DNA of 64,000 bases from Marinobacter mangrovi (GTDB taxonomy: Bacteria > Pseudomonadota > Gammaproteobacteria > Pseudomonadales > Oleiphilaceae): assembly GCF_016798325.1 (NCBI RefSeq), contig NZ_JAERVO010000005.1:248001-312000 (forward strand), given 5' to 3'. A program made the position numbers and the translations under genes. Every line of letters starts with the position of its first letter. Position 1 is the stretch's first letter. Of this stretch, positions 1-8,618 are shown piece by piece. Below the pieces are notes generated by a model. It was not told where the DNA came from and ran no database searches. It worked only from the letters and a program-made list of their open reading frames with translations.

Positions 1-1098
1 CTCGTCTCCGTCGGAGAACCGGTAGTTGAACTCGGTGATGTTGCGCTTGTGCAGTGCGTTGATGAACGACTTGAAAGCGCCCGGCCGCTCCGGGATGGTG
101 ACCGCCAGGATCGCCTCGCGCTGCTCACCGATCTCGGTTCGCTCTGAAATGTAGCGCAACCGGTCGAAGTTCATGTTCGCGCCACTCAGGATACCCGCGA
201 GGTTCTGGCCCACGATGCCTTCGCGCTGCACATATTTCTTGATACCGGCAACCGAGAGCGCGCCGGCCGGCTCGCAGATGGAGCGGGTGTCGTCGAACAC
301 GTCCTTGATGGCGGCGCAGATCTCGTCTGTGGACACGGTGATCACCTCGTCCACACACTCCTTGCAGACGTCCCAGGTGTTTTTGCCGATCTGTTTGACC
401 GCTACACCGTCGGCAAAGATGCCTACTTCATCGAGCACCACACGCTCGCCGGCCGCCAGGGCGGCCTGCAGGCAGTTGGAGTCTTCCGGCTCCACCCCGA
501 TGACGCGGGTCTCCGGACGCAGGTATTTGATGTAGGCCGCCATCCCGGCGATCAGACCACCGCCACCGACCGGAACAAACACGGCATGCAGCGGCTTGGT
601 GAACTGCCACAGCAGTTCCATGGCCACCGTACCCTGTCCGGCGATGACGTCCGGATGGTCGTAGGGCGGGATGTAGGTCAGGCCCTGCTTTTCCATCAGC
701 TCGGCGGCATGAGCGGCGGCTTCGTCAAAGGCATCGCCCTTGAGCACAACCTTCGCACCACGGTCCCGCACCGATTTGACCTTGATCTCCGGCGTGGTTT
801 GCGGCATCACGATCACCGCCTTGATGCCCAGCTCCTGGGCCGCCATGGCCACACCCTGGGCGTGGTTACCGGCGGAAGCACAGATCACCCCCTTTTCCCG
901 CTGTTCCTCGGTGAGATGGGCAATTGCATTGTAGGCGCCACGACACTTGAACGAGAAAACCGGCTGCAGGTCTTCCCGCTTGATAATAATGTGATTGTTG
1001 AACCGCTTGGACAGGTTACGGGCATGAGTCAGCGGCGATTCAATCGCCACATCGTAGACTCGGGCATCGAGTATTTTCTTGATGTAGCGCTGTGGCAT
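1..1098 (-). CDS. ilvA: Threonine ammonia-lyase, biosynthetic (partial, C-terminus beyond window)
   Basis: Deaminates L-threonine to 2-oxobutanoate, the first step of isoleucine synthesis; cytosolic, PLP-dependent. The reading frame is open from an ATG at 1098 to the window edge, 366 codons, against about 500 for the family, so the 3' part is missing. The PLP lysine lies in SFKCRGA near residue 51, and the glycine-rich phosphate loop GGGGLIAG is present around residue 180. The last visible residues (AVTIPERPGAFKSF) begin the C-terminal ACT-like regulatory region, so this is the feedback-controlled biosynthetic form rather than the short catabolic one. It is divergent from rpiA, the same arrangement as ilvA1/rpiA in Pseudomonas aeruginosa. 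Confidence 0.95.
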   Translation of the reverse strand, partial: MPQRYIKKILDARVYDVAIESPLTHARNLSKRFNNHIIIKREDLQPVFSFKCRGAYNAIAHLTEEQREKGVICASAGNHAQGVAMAAQELGIKAVIVMPQTTPEIKVKSVRDRGAKVVLKGDAFDEAAAHAAELMEKQGLTYIPPYDHPDVIAGQGTVAMELLWQFTKPLHAVFVPVGGGGLIAGMAAYIKYLRPETRVIGVEPEDSNCLQAALAAGERVVLDEVGIFADGVAVKQIGKNTWDVCKECVDEVITVSTDEICAAIKDVFDDTRSICEPAGALSVAGIKKYVQREGIVGQNLAGILSGANMNFDRLRYISERTEIGEQREAILAVTIPERPGAFKSFINALHKRNITEFNYRFSDGDE

Positions 1099-1270
1099 GG
1101 AGCAATTCCCTTCTCTGGGTTTTCGGGTTTGTGAGCCTCTGATGGACTCGATAGTGAATGGTGGGTGAAAACCCTCAAGTCTAAGGACTTAGCGGCCGGG
1201 GCGTCCAGCACTATTGGCGCGCGTTCGCGACGCAGGTCAGCTTTTCCTGTATGCCCGTGAACCGGGCCGG

Positions 1271-1276
1271 TATACT
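1271..1276 (+). promoter_or_regulatory. Candidate -10 element of rpiA
   Basis: TATACT lies 44 bases before the rpiA ATG. I see no good -35 at normal spacing (TGTATG at 1248-1253 is weak), so this is only a candidate. Confidence 0.35.
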
Positions 1277-1319
1277 GGTGGCCCTTCGACAATTCCCATT
1301 TCCATCTGGCGAGGACGCT

Positions 1320-1991
1320 ATGACCCAGGACGAACTGAAACAGGCCGTCGCCCGGGCCGCCATCGACATCATCACTCCCAAGCTGGCCAAGGACAGCGTG
1401 ATCGGGGTAGGCACCGGCAGCACGGCGAACTATTTCATCGATCAACTGGCCGAGCTGAAATCGCGCTTCGATGGCGCGGTCGCCAGTTCGGAAGCCACCG
1501 CCGATCGTCTGAAGCAACACGGCATCCCGGTCTACGACCTCAACTCTGTCACCAGTCTGGAGTTCTATATCGACGGCGCCGACGAAGCCAACGATCACCT
1601 GGAACTGATCAAGGGCGGCGGCGCGGCCCTGACTCGGGAGAAGATCGTGGCGGCGGTCGCCAAGACCTTCATCTGCATCGCTGACGAATCCAAACGGGTC
1701 GACCTGCTGGGCGCCTTCCCGCTGCCGGTGGAAGTCATCCCCATGGCCCGCAGCCATGTGGCTCGGCAGATCGTCAAACTGGGCGGTGATCCGGTGTACC
1801 GGGAAGGCGTGACCACGGATAACGGCAACGTGATCCTCGATGTCCATAACCTGACCATCAACAACGCCATCGAACTGGAGCGAGACCTGAACCAGATCGT
1901 GGGCGTGGTGACCAATGGCCTGTTTGCGCATCGTCCGGCGGATATTCTGTTGCTGGGGACGCAGAACGGGGTGGAAACGGTGGAGCGGTAG
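1320..1991 (+). CDS. rpiA: Ribose-5-phosphate isomerase A
   Basis: Interconverts ribose 5-phosphate and ribulose 5-phosphate in the non-oxidative pentose phosphate pathway. The protein is 223 aa, close to the 219 aa of E. coli RpiA, and begins [10 protein letters not shown] like that protein. This start was chosen over an in-frame upstream one because of that match and a GGCGAGGA ribosome site just before it. Phosphate loop GTGSTAN (about residues 31-37), the active-site stretch DGADEAN and [11 protein letters not shown] are all intact. It is a single gene, divergent from ilvA and followed by an inverted repeat and a bidirectional terminator shared with pycB. Confidence 0.96.
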   Translation: MTQDELKQAVARAAIDIITPKLAKDSVIGVGTGSTANYFIDQLAELKSRFDGAVASSEATADRLKQHGIPVYDLNSVTSLEFYIDGADEANDHLELIKGGGAALTREKIVAAVAKTFICIADESKRVDLLGAFPLPVEVIPMARSHVARQIVKLGGDPVYREGVTTDNGNVILDVHNLTINNAIELERDLNQIVGVVTNGLFAHRPADILLLGTQNGVETVER

Positions 1992-2025
1992 TCGTTCCAG
2001 CCGTCGGGCGCCTGCCGGCGCCTCA

Positions 2026-2086
2026 GAAGCTGAAGCATCTGCTACATACTCGAGTTACGGCAAAATGTAGCCGACGCTTCAGCTTC
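2026..2086. repeat. Imperfect 22-bp inverted repeat between rpiA and pycB
   Basis: Left arm 2026-2047 and right arm 2065-2086 pair at 20 of 22 positions around a 17-base loop. A smaller hairpin (CAGCCT/AGGCTG) follows near 2091-2105. It has no T-tract, so it is not a plain terminator; it may be a REP-like element or a 3'-end-protecting structure. Confidence 0.6.
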
Positions 2087-2150
2087 GGAGCAGCCTGCAA
2101 GGCTGCCCTGCCACAGCACCAGCTGACGGGTGCCCCAACACCCACAAAAA

Positions 2151-2175
2151 AGCCCGGCCGAAGCCGGGCTTTTTA
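2151..2175. terminator. Bidirectional intrinsic terminator between rpiA and pycB
   Basis: Stem AGCCCGGC/GCCGGGCT (2151-2158 with 2163-2170), loop CGAA, flanked by an A-tract on the left and a T-tract on the right. It can end both the rpiA and the pycB transcripts. Confidence 0.9.
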
Positions 2176-2194
2176 GTTCAGGTCATCCAACCGC

Positions 2195-3997
2195 TCAGGG
2201 CTCGATTTCCATCAGGACTTCGGATGGGGTCACCCGGTCGCCCTTCTTGATGAACACACCGACCACCTTGCCGGAAATCGGGGCCTTGACCTCGGTTTCC
2301 ATCTTCATGGCTTCGATGATCAGGACCGGCTTGCCGGCGTCGACGCTGTCGCCCTCATTGACCAGAACGTCAACGATGTTGCCCGGCATGCTGGTGGTCA
2401 CGTGGCCTTCCTTCGAGGCCTTGCCGCGACCGGAGCCGCCACTGCCTTCACGCTCAAAGCCGCCGACGGATTCCATGCTGATCTCTTCCGGAACGCCATC
2501 GACCGTCATGAAGAACCGACGCTCGTCGTCGCCTGACGGGCTGACGCCCGTGACGTTGACGTCGAAGGTCTCGCCGTGAACGGTGATCTTGAACTCGGTG
2601 GACACCGAGCCCGGGCTGGCCGCAGTCGGTTTCGGCTCCAGCGGTTCCGGCTTGAGGGTGCCTTCCTTGCGCTGCTCCAGGAACTGGCGAGCCTGATCCG
2701 GGAACATGGCGTAGGTGAGGATGTCCTCTTCGGACTCGGCCAGGTCGCCGATGTCGTCCTTCAGGGTGTGGAACTCGTTCTTCAGCTGGTTGGCCGGACG
2801 CTCTTCGATCAGCTCCTCATTGCCTACCGCTCGCTTCTGCAGGTCGGCATTGATCTCGCCCGGCGCAGCACCGTACCAGCCCTGCAGGTACTTCTTCACC
2901 TCGTTGGTGATGTTGTCGTAGCGTTTGCCGGACAACACGTTGATCACCGCCTGGGTGCCGACGATCTGTGAGGTCGGAGTGACCAGCGGCGGGTAGCCCA
3001 GATCCTTGCGCACACGCGGGATCTCGGCGAACACGTCACGGATCTTGTCCAGTGCACCCTGCTCTTTCAGCTGGTTGGCCAGGTTGGACATCATGCCGCC
3101 CGGGACCTGCGACAGCAGGACCGCGGTGTCCACACCGTTGTACTCGCTCTCGAACTGGTGGTACTTCTTGCGCACCTCGCGGAAGTGGCTGGTCAGCTCA
3201 TCCAGGGTTTCCAGATCCAGGTCCACCTGATAGCCCGCTTCCTTCAGGGACGCCACCAGCGACTCGGTGGGCGGGTGACTGGTGCCACCGGCAAAGGCGG
3301 ACAGTGCGGTATCGATGTGATCGACACCCGCCTCGATGGCCGCCCACTGACACATGGAGGCCATGCCCGAGGTGTAGTGGGAGTGCAGGAACACCGGCAG
3401 GCTCAGCTCTTTCTTCAGGGCGCTGACCAGATCAGCGGTGGCGGACGGGGTCAGCAGACCGGCCATGTCCTTGATCGCGATGCTGTCGACGCCCATGTCG
3501 GCCATCTGCTTGGCCTGCTTGAGGAACTTCTCCGTGCCGTGCACCGGGCTGACGGTGTAGCAAATGGTACCCTGGGCATGCTTGCCGGCCTTCTTGACCG
3601 CCTTGATGCTGGTTTCCAGGTTACGCACGTCGTTCAGGGCGTCGAAGATACGGAATACGTCGATGCCGTTATCCGCTGCTTTCTGGCAGAAGGCTTCGAC
3701 CACGTCGTCCGCGTAGTGACGGTAGCCCAGCAGGTTCTGGCCACGCAGCAGCATCTGCAGGCGGGTGTTGGGCAGGGCCTTGCGCAGCTGGCGCAGGCGC
3801 TCCCAAGGGTCTTCCTTCAGGAAGCGAACGCAGGCGTCGAAGGTGGCACCGCCCCAGCACTCCAGCGACCAGTAACCGGCCTTGTCCAGCTTGTCGCAGG
3901 CCGGCAGCATGTCTTCGGTACGCATACGCGTGGCGATGAGGGACTGGTGGGCGTCCCGCAGGATGACGTCAGTGATTTCGATTTTACGCTTGGTCAT
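2195..3997 (-). CDS. pycB: Pyruvate carboxylase subunit B (carboxyltransferase plus biotin carrier)
   Basis: Transfers the carboxyl group from biotin to pyruvate to give oxaloacetate, refilling the TCA cycle. The 600-aa protein has an N-terminal carboxyltransferase TIM barrel (DVILRDAHQSL near residues 10-20, AIKDMAGLL around the carboxylated lysine), a conserved middle region, a Gly/Ser-rich linker and a C-terminal biotinyl domain with EAMKMET (biotin lysine near 565). The same architecture occurs in oxaloacetate decarboxylase alpha, but no beta or gamma membrane subunits are nearby and a biotin carboxylase gene lies 12 bp upstream, which supports the two-subunit pyruvate carboxylase of Pseudomonas type. 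Confidence 0.9.
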   Translation of the reverse strand: MTKRKIEITDVILRDAHQSLIATRMRTEDMLPACDKLDKAGYWSLECWGGATFDACVRFLKEDPWERLRQLRKALPNTRLQMLLRGQNLLGYRHYADDVVEAFCQKAADNGIDVFRIFDALNDVRNLETSIKAVKKAGKHAQGTICYTVSPVHGTEKFLKQAKQMADMGVDSIAIKDMAGLLTPSATADLVSALKKELSLPVFLHSHYTSGMASMCQWAAIEAGVDHIDTALSAFAGGTSHPPTESLVASLKEAGYQVDLDLETLDELTSHFREVRKKYHQFESEYNGVDTAVLLSQVPGGMMSNLANQLKEQGALDKIRDVFAEIPRVRKDLGYPPLVTPTSQIVGTQAVINVLSGKRYDNITNEVKKYLQGWYGAAPGEINADLQKRAVGNEELIEERPANQLKNEFHTLKDDIGDLAESEEDILTYAMFPDQARQFLEQRKEGTLKPEPLEPKPTAASPGSVSTEFKITVHGETFDVNVTGVSPSGDDERRFFMTVDGVPEEISMESVGGFEREGSGGSGRGKASKEGHVTTSMPGNIVDVLVNEGDSVDAGKPVLIIEAMKMETEVKAPISGKVVGVFIKKGDRVTPSEVLMEIEP

Positions 3998-4009
3998 AAA
4001 AGACTCCCA

Positions 4010-5431
4010 TCAGATTCCGGCCTGGGCGGCGATCGCGGCGGCCACAGCGGCGGCCAGCGACTCCGGACGCTTCTTGATGCTGTAGTTGATCAGTTCCGGG
4101 TGGCCTTCGACAAACCCGGTGTTGAACGAAGCAGCCCTGAACTCCGGATGGCTGAGGATTTCCAGGTAGTAGGGAATCGTGGTCTTGATGCCGTAGATCC
4201 CCATATCCTTGAGGGCCCGCTGGGAACGGTCCAGCAGTTCTTCCCAGTCCATGGCGCTGACGATCAGCTTGGCGCACATGGAATCGTAGTACGGCGGGAT
4301 TTCATAGCCGGTGTAGATGGCCGCATCGGTCCGCACGCCGGGGCCGCCCGGTGAGTAGTAGCGGGTAATCTGGCCAAAGCTTGGCAGGAAGTTGTTCTTG
4401 GGATCTTCGGCGTTGATCCGGAACTGGGCCGCGTAACCGCGGTAGCTGATGTCTTCCTGCTTGAAGCGCAGCTTTTCACCAGCGGCAATCCGGATCTGCT
4501 CCTTGACGATGTCCACCCCGGTGATCTGCTCGGTGATGGTGTGTTCCACCTGCACCCGGGTATTCATCTCCATGAAGTAGAAATCACCGTTGTCGGCGAG
4601 CAGGAACTCCACCGTGCCGGCGTTTTCGTACCCGGTTTCCTTGGCGACACGAACCGCCAGGTCACCGATGTACTCGCGCTGTTCGTCGCTCAGCTGGGGC
4701 GATGGCGCCAGCTCGATCAGCTTCTGGTTACGGCGCTGGATGGAGCAATCGCGCTCGTACAGGTGAATGGCGTTGCCGTAGCTGTCCGCCAGGACCTGGA
4801 CCTCGATATGACGCGGGTTGACGATGCACTTCTCCAGGAAGACATCGGCACTACCAAAGGCCTTGGTGGCCTCGGAAATGACCCGATCGTAGTTCTGGCG
4901 CAGGCTCTCCTCGTCGTCGCAGCGGCGAATACCCCGACCGCCGCCACCGGAGGTGGCCTTGAGCATCACCGGATAACCCAGCTCGCCCGCCTGTTTCACG
5001 GCGTCCTCGACATCCGTGAGGTTGTCTTCAGAACCCGGGGTGACCGGTACTCCGGCATTCACCGCCGTCTGACGCGCCTGGGTCTTGTCGCCCATTGAGG
5101 AAATCACGTCCGCTGCCGGCCCGATGAAGCGGATGCCCCGCTCCTTGCAGACTTGCGCCAGCGTGGCGTTTTCGGAGAGGAAACCATAACCGGGATGCAA
5201 CGCATCACAGCCGGTTTCCACCGCCAGGTTCACAATATGATGGGGGTTGAGGTAGCCCGTCAGTGGATCCGCACTGATGCAATGCGCCTCGTCCGCCTTT
5301 TTAACGTGCAAGGAATAGCGGTCGGCTTCGGAATAGATCGCCACAGCCTTCACGCCAAGCTCTTGGCAGGCGCGCGCTATTCGGACCGCAATCTCACCAC
5401 GGTTAGCGATGAGAACTTTCTTTATGGTCAT
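4010..5431 (-). CDS. pycA: Pyruvate carboxylase subunit A (biotin carboxylase)
   Basis: ATP-dependent carboxylation of the biotin carried by PycB. The 473 aa show the biotin carboxylase order: N-terminal domain [21 protein letters not shown]-grasp glycine loop SGGGGRGIRR, the EKCIVNPRHIEVQVLAD segment, and [14 protein letters not shown] with the catalytic Glu/Arg residues. A second biotin carboxylase at 15016 sits with accB, so this copy is assigned to pyruvate carboxylase from its partner pycB 12 bp downstream. The C-terminus is a short Ala-rich tail after the family core. No LysR gene is seen next to it, unlike in P. aeruginosa. Confidence 0.92.
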   Translation of the reverse strand: MTIKKVLIANRGEIAVRIARACQELGVKAVAIYSEADRYSLHVKKADEAHCISADPLTGYLNPHHIVNLAVETGCDALHPGYGFLSENATLAQVCKERGIRFIGPAADVISSMGDKTQARQTAVNAGVPVTPGSEDNLTDVEDAVKQAGELGYPVMLKATSGGGGRGIRRCDDEESLRQNYDRVISEATKAFGSADVFLEKCIVNPRHIEVQVLADSYGNAIHLYERDCSIQRRNQKLIELAPSPQLSDEQREYIGDLAVRVAKETGYENAGTVEFLLADNGDFYFMEMNTRVQVEHTITEQITGVDIVKEQIRIAAGEKLRFKQEDISYRGYAAQFRINAEDPKNNFLPSFGQITRYYSPGGPGVRTDAAIYTGYEIPPYYDSMCAKLIVSAMDWEELLDRSQRALKDMGIYGIKTTIPYYLEILSHPEFRAASFNTGFVEGHPELINYSIKKRPESLAAAVAAAIAAQAGI

Positions 5432-5716
5432 CTGAGGTGCTCCCTGTCATTCGTCAGGAAGTGGGATGAAAGGCCGTCATTGGCCACCCGCCCCGAAGAG
5501 CCACCCACTGGGCGGGAGTACGTACTTTAACGCATGAATATTGTACACACGTAAAAGCGGCCGAACACTCTATCCGCCGACCCATGGCCCGACCAGACCC
5601 GAATTGATCCAGATCAACTATATGACCAAGCGCTTGCTAGGTTATGCTTGATAAGCGACACTCACTTATCTCTCGCATCCAATACGGCTCAGACAGGGGG
5701 CAGAACGGATTACGCC

Positions 5717-6859
5717 ATGGATACCGATTACTTTAACGACACCCACCGCCAGGTCCGCGAAACCACAAGAAAATTTGTGTCGACCCATGTGCTTCCCTAC
5801 ATCAACGACTGGGAGGAAGCCGGCGAGTTTCCTCGCGATCTCTACCGGCTGGCCGGCGAAGCCGGCATTCTCGGCGCCGGCTATCCGGAGGCGTTGGGAG
5901 GGCACAGCGAAGGGGATGTCTTCCTCAAGGTGGCCATCAGTGAGGAACTGATGCGCTCCACGTCCGGCGGCCTGGTGGCCGGTCTCGGCTCACTGGATAT
6001 CGCCCTGCCCCCGGTCGTTCGCTGGGGACAACCGGCGTTGAAAGAAACCGTGGTACCGGCCGTGCTGCGGGGCGACAGGATCATGGCCCTGGCCATTACC
6101 GAACCGGGCGGCGGCTCGGACGTGGCCAACCTCAAAACCCGGGCGGTGCGCGAGGGTGACCATTACGTCATCAACGGCAGCAAGACCTTTATTACCAGCG
6201 GGCATCGGGCCGATTACTACACGGTGGCCGTCCGCACCGGCGAGGCGGGCCACAACGGCATCAGTCTGCTGCTGGTAGACCGGGACACACCCGGCTTCAC
6301 CCGCGGCCGCAAGCTGCAGAAAATGGGCTGGTGGGCCAGCGATACGGCCGAGCTGTTCTTCGAGGATTGCCGGGTGCCCGCAGACCGCCTGCTGGGCGCG
6401 GAAAATGCGGGCTTCATTGCCATCATGACCAACTTCCTGTCCGAGCGCCTGATGCTGGCCATCATGGGCTACATGGGCGCCCAGCTCGCGCTGGAAGCCT
6501 CGCTTGATTATTGCCGCTCGCGTGAAGCTTTCGGACGCAACCTGAACGGCTTCCAGGTCACGCGCCACAAGCTGGTGGACATGGCTAGCCAGGTGGAGAT
6601 CGCGCGGGAATACACCTACCGCTGCGCGGCGCTGATGCAGGCGGGCAAGAACCCGATCAAGCAAGTGGCCATGGCCAAGAACTTCGCGGCGGAGGTGTGC
6701 GAAAACGTCACCCGGGAAGCCATCCAGCTCCACGGTGGCATGGGCTACATGCGCGAGACCGGCGTCGAACGGCTCTATCGCGACGGCAAACTGCTCTCCA
6801 TCGGCGGTGGCACCACGGAGATCATGAAGGAAATGATCGGCAAACAGATGGGCCTTTAA
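5717..6859 (+). CDS. Acyl-CoA dehydrogenase family protein
   Basis: FAD-dependent alpha,beta-dehydrogenation of an acyl-CoA. The 380 aa, the normal family length, hold the N-terminal helical domain, the FAD/substrate motif ALAITEPGGGSDVA, and a C-terminal helical domain with REAFGR and IQLHGGMGYM. The usual medium-chain catalytic Glu position reads IGGGTTEI with Gly, whereas SERLMLA carries a Glu where isovaleryl-CoA and long-chain enzymes have their base; a branched or long-chain substrate is therefore more likely (inference). The ATG at 5717 follows a purine-rich AGGGGG and fits the family N-terminus better than an earlier in-frame start at 5648. Monocistronic in appearance. Confidence 0.88.
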   Translation: MDTDYFNDTHRQVRETTRKFVSTHVLPYINDWEEAGEFPRDLYRLAGEAGILGAGYPEALGGHSEGDVFLKVAISEELMRSTSGGLVAGLGSLDIALPPVVRWGQPALKETVVPAVLRGDRIMALAITEPGGGSDVANLKTRAVREGDHYVINGSKTFITSGHRADYYTVAVRTGEAGHNGISLLLVDRDTPGFTRGRKLQKMGWWASDTAELFFEDCRVPADRLLGAENAGFIAIMTNFLSERLMLAIMGYMGAQLALEASLDYCRSREAFGRNLNGFQVTRHKLVDMASQVEIAREYTYRCAALMQAGKNPIKQVAMAKNFAAEVCENVTREAIQLHGGMGYMRETGVERLYRDGKLLSIGGGTTEIMKEMIGKQMGL

Positions 6860-6876
6860 GACCCGGCCGACGACCG

Positions 6877-7368
6877 TCAGGCGCCGTCGTTGGCGGACGT
6901 CTCCGGCGGCGGCTCGTCATTCTCCGCCTCCCCGTCGTCCATGGCGTTGGCGGCCTTGAGGAACGCCAGGCCGCTCTGGATCAGGAACTGCCGCATGCGC
7001 GGATCGCTCTGTTCGGTAATACCGAGGGCAAAGGCCGTCAGAACCGCTTCCCAGGGGTTTTCCACGATCAACTTGCGGAAGGCCGCCAGCGGCGACGACC
7101 CACCTCCGGTCGACGCCTCACGGGACGGCGCCGGCGTGCGCATCATCCGGTAAAAGAAGAAGCCCAGCAGCGCAAAACAGACACCACCGGTGATCCCGAA
7201 GGCGCCGGCTTGCCCCACCCAGGGCTCAAGCCCGAGGGCGGCGGCTTTTACCAACAGCACAAAGCCGCCGATAAGCAGCGCGCTGAGAAACACCAGCCCC
7301 AGGGCCGCGCCAATCAGCGCGGCCAGGGCTTTACGCAGCAGGGCTTGCAACTCGCCGGAAAAAGGCAT
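6877..7368 (-). CDS. Phage-holin-superfamily (YqjE-like) inner-membrane protein
   Basis: A 163-aa protein with two strongly hydrophobic segments (about residues 14-45 and 55-75) followed by a soluble tail that ends in an acidic, disordered stretch. This layout and its position directly behind a YqjD/ElaB-like gene match the E. coli yqjD-yqjE pair. It is longer than YqjE (134 aa). Function unknown; YqjD relatives tie ribosomes to the membrane in stationary phase, and a membrane partner role is only inference. It begins 2 bp after the upstream gene ends, so the two are co-transcribed. Confidence 0.6.
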   Translation of the reverse strand: MPFSGELQALLRKALAALIGAALGLVFLSALLIGGFVLLVKAAALGLEPWVGQAGAFGITGGVCFALLGFFFYRMMRTPAPSREASTGGGSSPLAAFRKLIVENPWEAVLTAFALGITEQSDPRMRQFLIQSGLAFLKAANAMDDGEAENDEPPPETSANDGA

Positions 7369-7370
7369 GA

Positions 7371-7694
7371 TCAGCGATCGAGCAGTTTGCCGACCAGCAG
7401 GCCGACCAGGAATACGATCACCACACTGAGGAACGGGCGTTCCTCGATCTTGTGCTCGACGTCGTGAATGGCCTTGTCGCCGGCCTCTCGGGCGCGATTG
7501 AACGCTTCATCGCCCCGCTCACGGGCATGCCGGAGAGCTTCGCGGCTTTCCTTGCGGATTTCGTCGCGAAGGTTGCTGATGTTGCTTTTCTGGCCGTCAG
7601 CCACCGCCCGGGTCAGCTTGGCCAGATCTTCACGCAGTAACTGGATGTCTTCCTTGACCCGCTTGTAATCGTCCTGGGGTGTTTGCGCTTCCAT
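7371..7694 (-). CDS. DUF883 family protein (YqjD/ElaB-like membrane-anchored protein)
   Basis: 107 aa. The N-terminal 80 residues are highly charged and helical (RKESREALRHARERGDEAF, probably coiled coil), followed by EERPFLSV and a single C-terminal membrane anchor VVIVFLVGLLVGKLL. This is the ElaB/YqjD layout; E. coli YqjD binds ribosomes at the inner membrane in stationary phase. The start at 7694 (MEAQTPQDDY) was preferred to one 25 codons upstream because it has a ribosome site (GGGAGACAC) and removes a non-family extension. First gene of a two-gene operon. Confidence 0.8.
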   Translation of the reverse strand: MEAQTPQDDYKRVKEDIQLLREDLAKLTRAVADGQKSNISNLRDEIRKESREALRHARERGDEAFNRAREAGDKAIHDVEHKIEERPFLSVVIVFLVGLLVGKLLDR

Positions 7695-7906
7695 GGTGTG
7701 TCTCCCTGAATGAAACATACCCGGCGGATTCGCCCGCACTGTTCGGTCACCGGCAAATCCGCCCGCCATCTGGCGCTACCGTTCTGTGTGTACCGGTATG
7801 ACGCGCCAGACGTTTTCACTGTAGCACAGCAGTGGGAGAACCTCTGACGACCACATGACCATTCGTACAGGATGGCGACTGTCTGACGAACAGGCCCGAA
7901 GGTATG

Positions 7907-7935
7907 TTTCACCCCACGGGACCGACGGGTATAAT
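7907..7935 (+). promoter_or_regulatory. Candidate sigma-70 promoter of ppa
   Basis: A perfect -10 TATAAT (7930-7935) with TTTCAC 17 bp upstream as a poor -35. It lies 58 bp before the ppa ATG. Confidence 0.55.
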
Positions 7936-7993
7936 CCGTGGCCATTCACCGGTTCCATTTCACTTCACTGACGACAGTAAAGAAGGACGCCTC

Positions 7994-8524
7994 ATGAACT
8001 TCGACAATATCCCGCCCGGCAAGAACCCGCCTGAAGACATCAACGTACTGATCGAGATTCCGGCCAACGCCTCCTCTCCGATCAAGTACGAGGTCGACAA
8101 GGACATGGGTGCCGTTGTGGTGGATCGCTTCATGGCCACGCCGATGTTCTACCCGGCCAACTACGGCTTCATCCCGAACACACTGGCCGACGACGGCGAC
8201 CCGCTGGACGTACTGGTGGTCACGCCGTATCCGGTCATGCCGGGCAGCATCATCCGCTGTCGTCCGGTAGGTGTCCTGAACATGGAAGACGAAGCCGGCG
8301 GCGACGCCAAGCTGGTTGCCGTGCCTCACGACAAGGTCACCAAGCAGTACACCGACGTGAAAGACGTGCACGACCTGCCGCAACTGCTGCGCGATCAGAT
8401 CCAGCACTTCTTCGAGAACTACAAGGATCTGGAAGCGGGCAAGTGGGTCAAGGTCGACGGCTGGGATGACGCCGCCGCAGCCTGCAAGGCCATCGAATCC
8501 GCCGTCGCCGCTTACCAGAAGTAA
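7994..8524 (+). CDS. ppa: Inorganic pyrophosphatase (family I)
   Basis: Hydrolyses pyrophosphate to phosphate, pulling biosynthetic reactions forward; cytosolic, Mg-dependent hexamer in relatives. The product is 176 aa, the same length as E. coli Ppa. It shows the family signature around DGDPLDVLV with its metal-binding aspartates, plus [10 protein letters not shown] and [10 protein letters not shown]. The start is the ATG after GAAGGACGCCTC, which gives the usual short N-terminus. Monocistronic between its own promoter and a strong terminator. Confidence 0.97.
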   Translation: MNFDNIPPGKNPPEDINVLIEIPANASSPIKYEVDKDMGAVVVDRFMATPMFYPANYGFIPNTLADDGDPLDVLVVTPYPVMPGSIIRCRPVGVLNMEDEAGGDAKLVAVPHDKVTKQYTDVKDVHDLPQLLRDQIQHFFENYKDLEAGKWVKVDGWDDAAAACKAIESAVAAYQK

Positions 8525-8570
8525 GCGCTCCGGCACGGATTTCCGGCCCGTAGCGGCCGGACACAAAAAA

Positions 8571-8600
8571 GGCAGCGACCCTCGGGCTCGCTGCCTTTTT
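8571..8600. terminator. Intrinsic terminator between ppa and the DUF2333 gene
   Basis: Stem GGCAGCGA/TCGCTGCC (8571-8578 with 8588-8595), A-tract before and T-tract after, so it can work in both directions for the convergent genes. Confidence 0.88.
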
Positions 8601-8618
8601 TATCGCTGACGGGCTGGT

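Noticed and set aside
2195-5431. Sodium-pumping oxaloacetate decarboxylase
   Set aside because: PycB resembles its alpha subunit, but beta and gamma subunits are missing and a biotin carboxylase gene is coupled to it.
6780-6830. Acyl-CoA dehydrogenase lacking its catalytic Glu
   Set aside because: The medium-chain position is Gly, but a Glu is present at the isovaleryl/long-chain position (SERLMLA), so the enzyme is probably active.
6877-7368. Prophage remnant because of the holin-like gene
   Set aside because: No other phage gene is near, and the pairing with a YqjD-like gene fits the chromosomal yqjDE arrangement.
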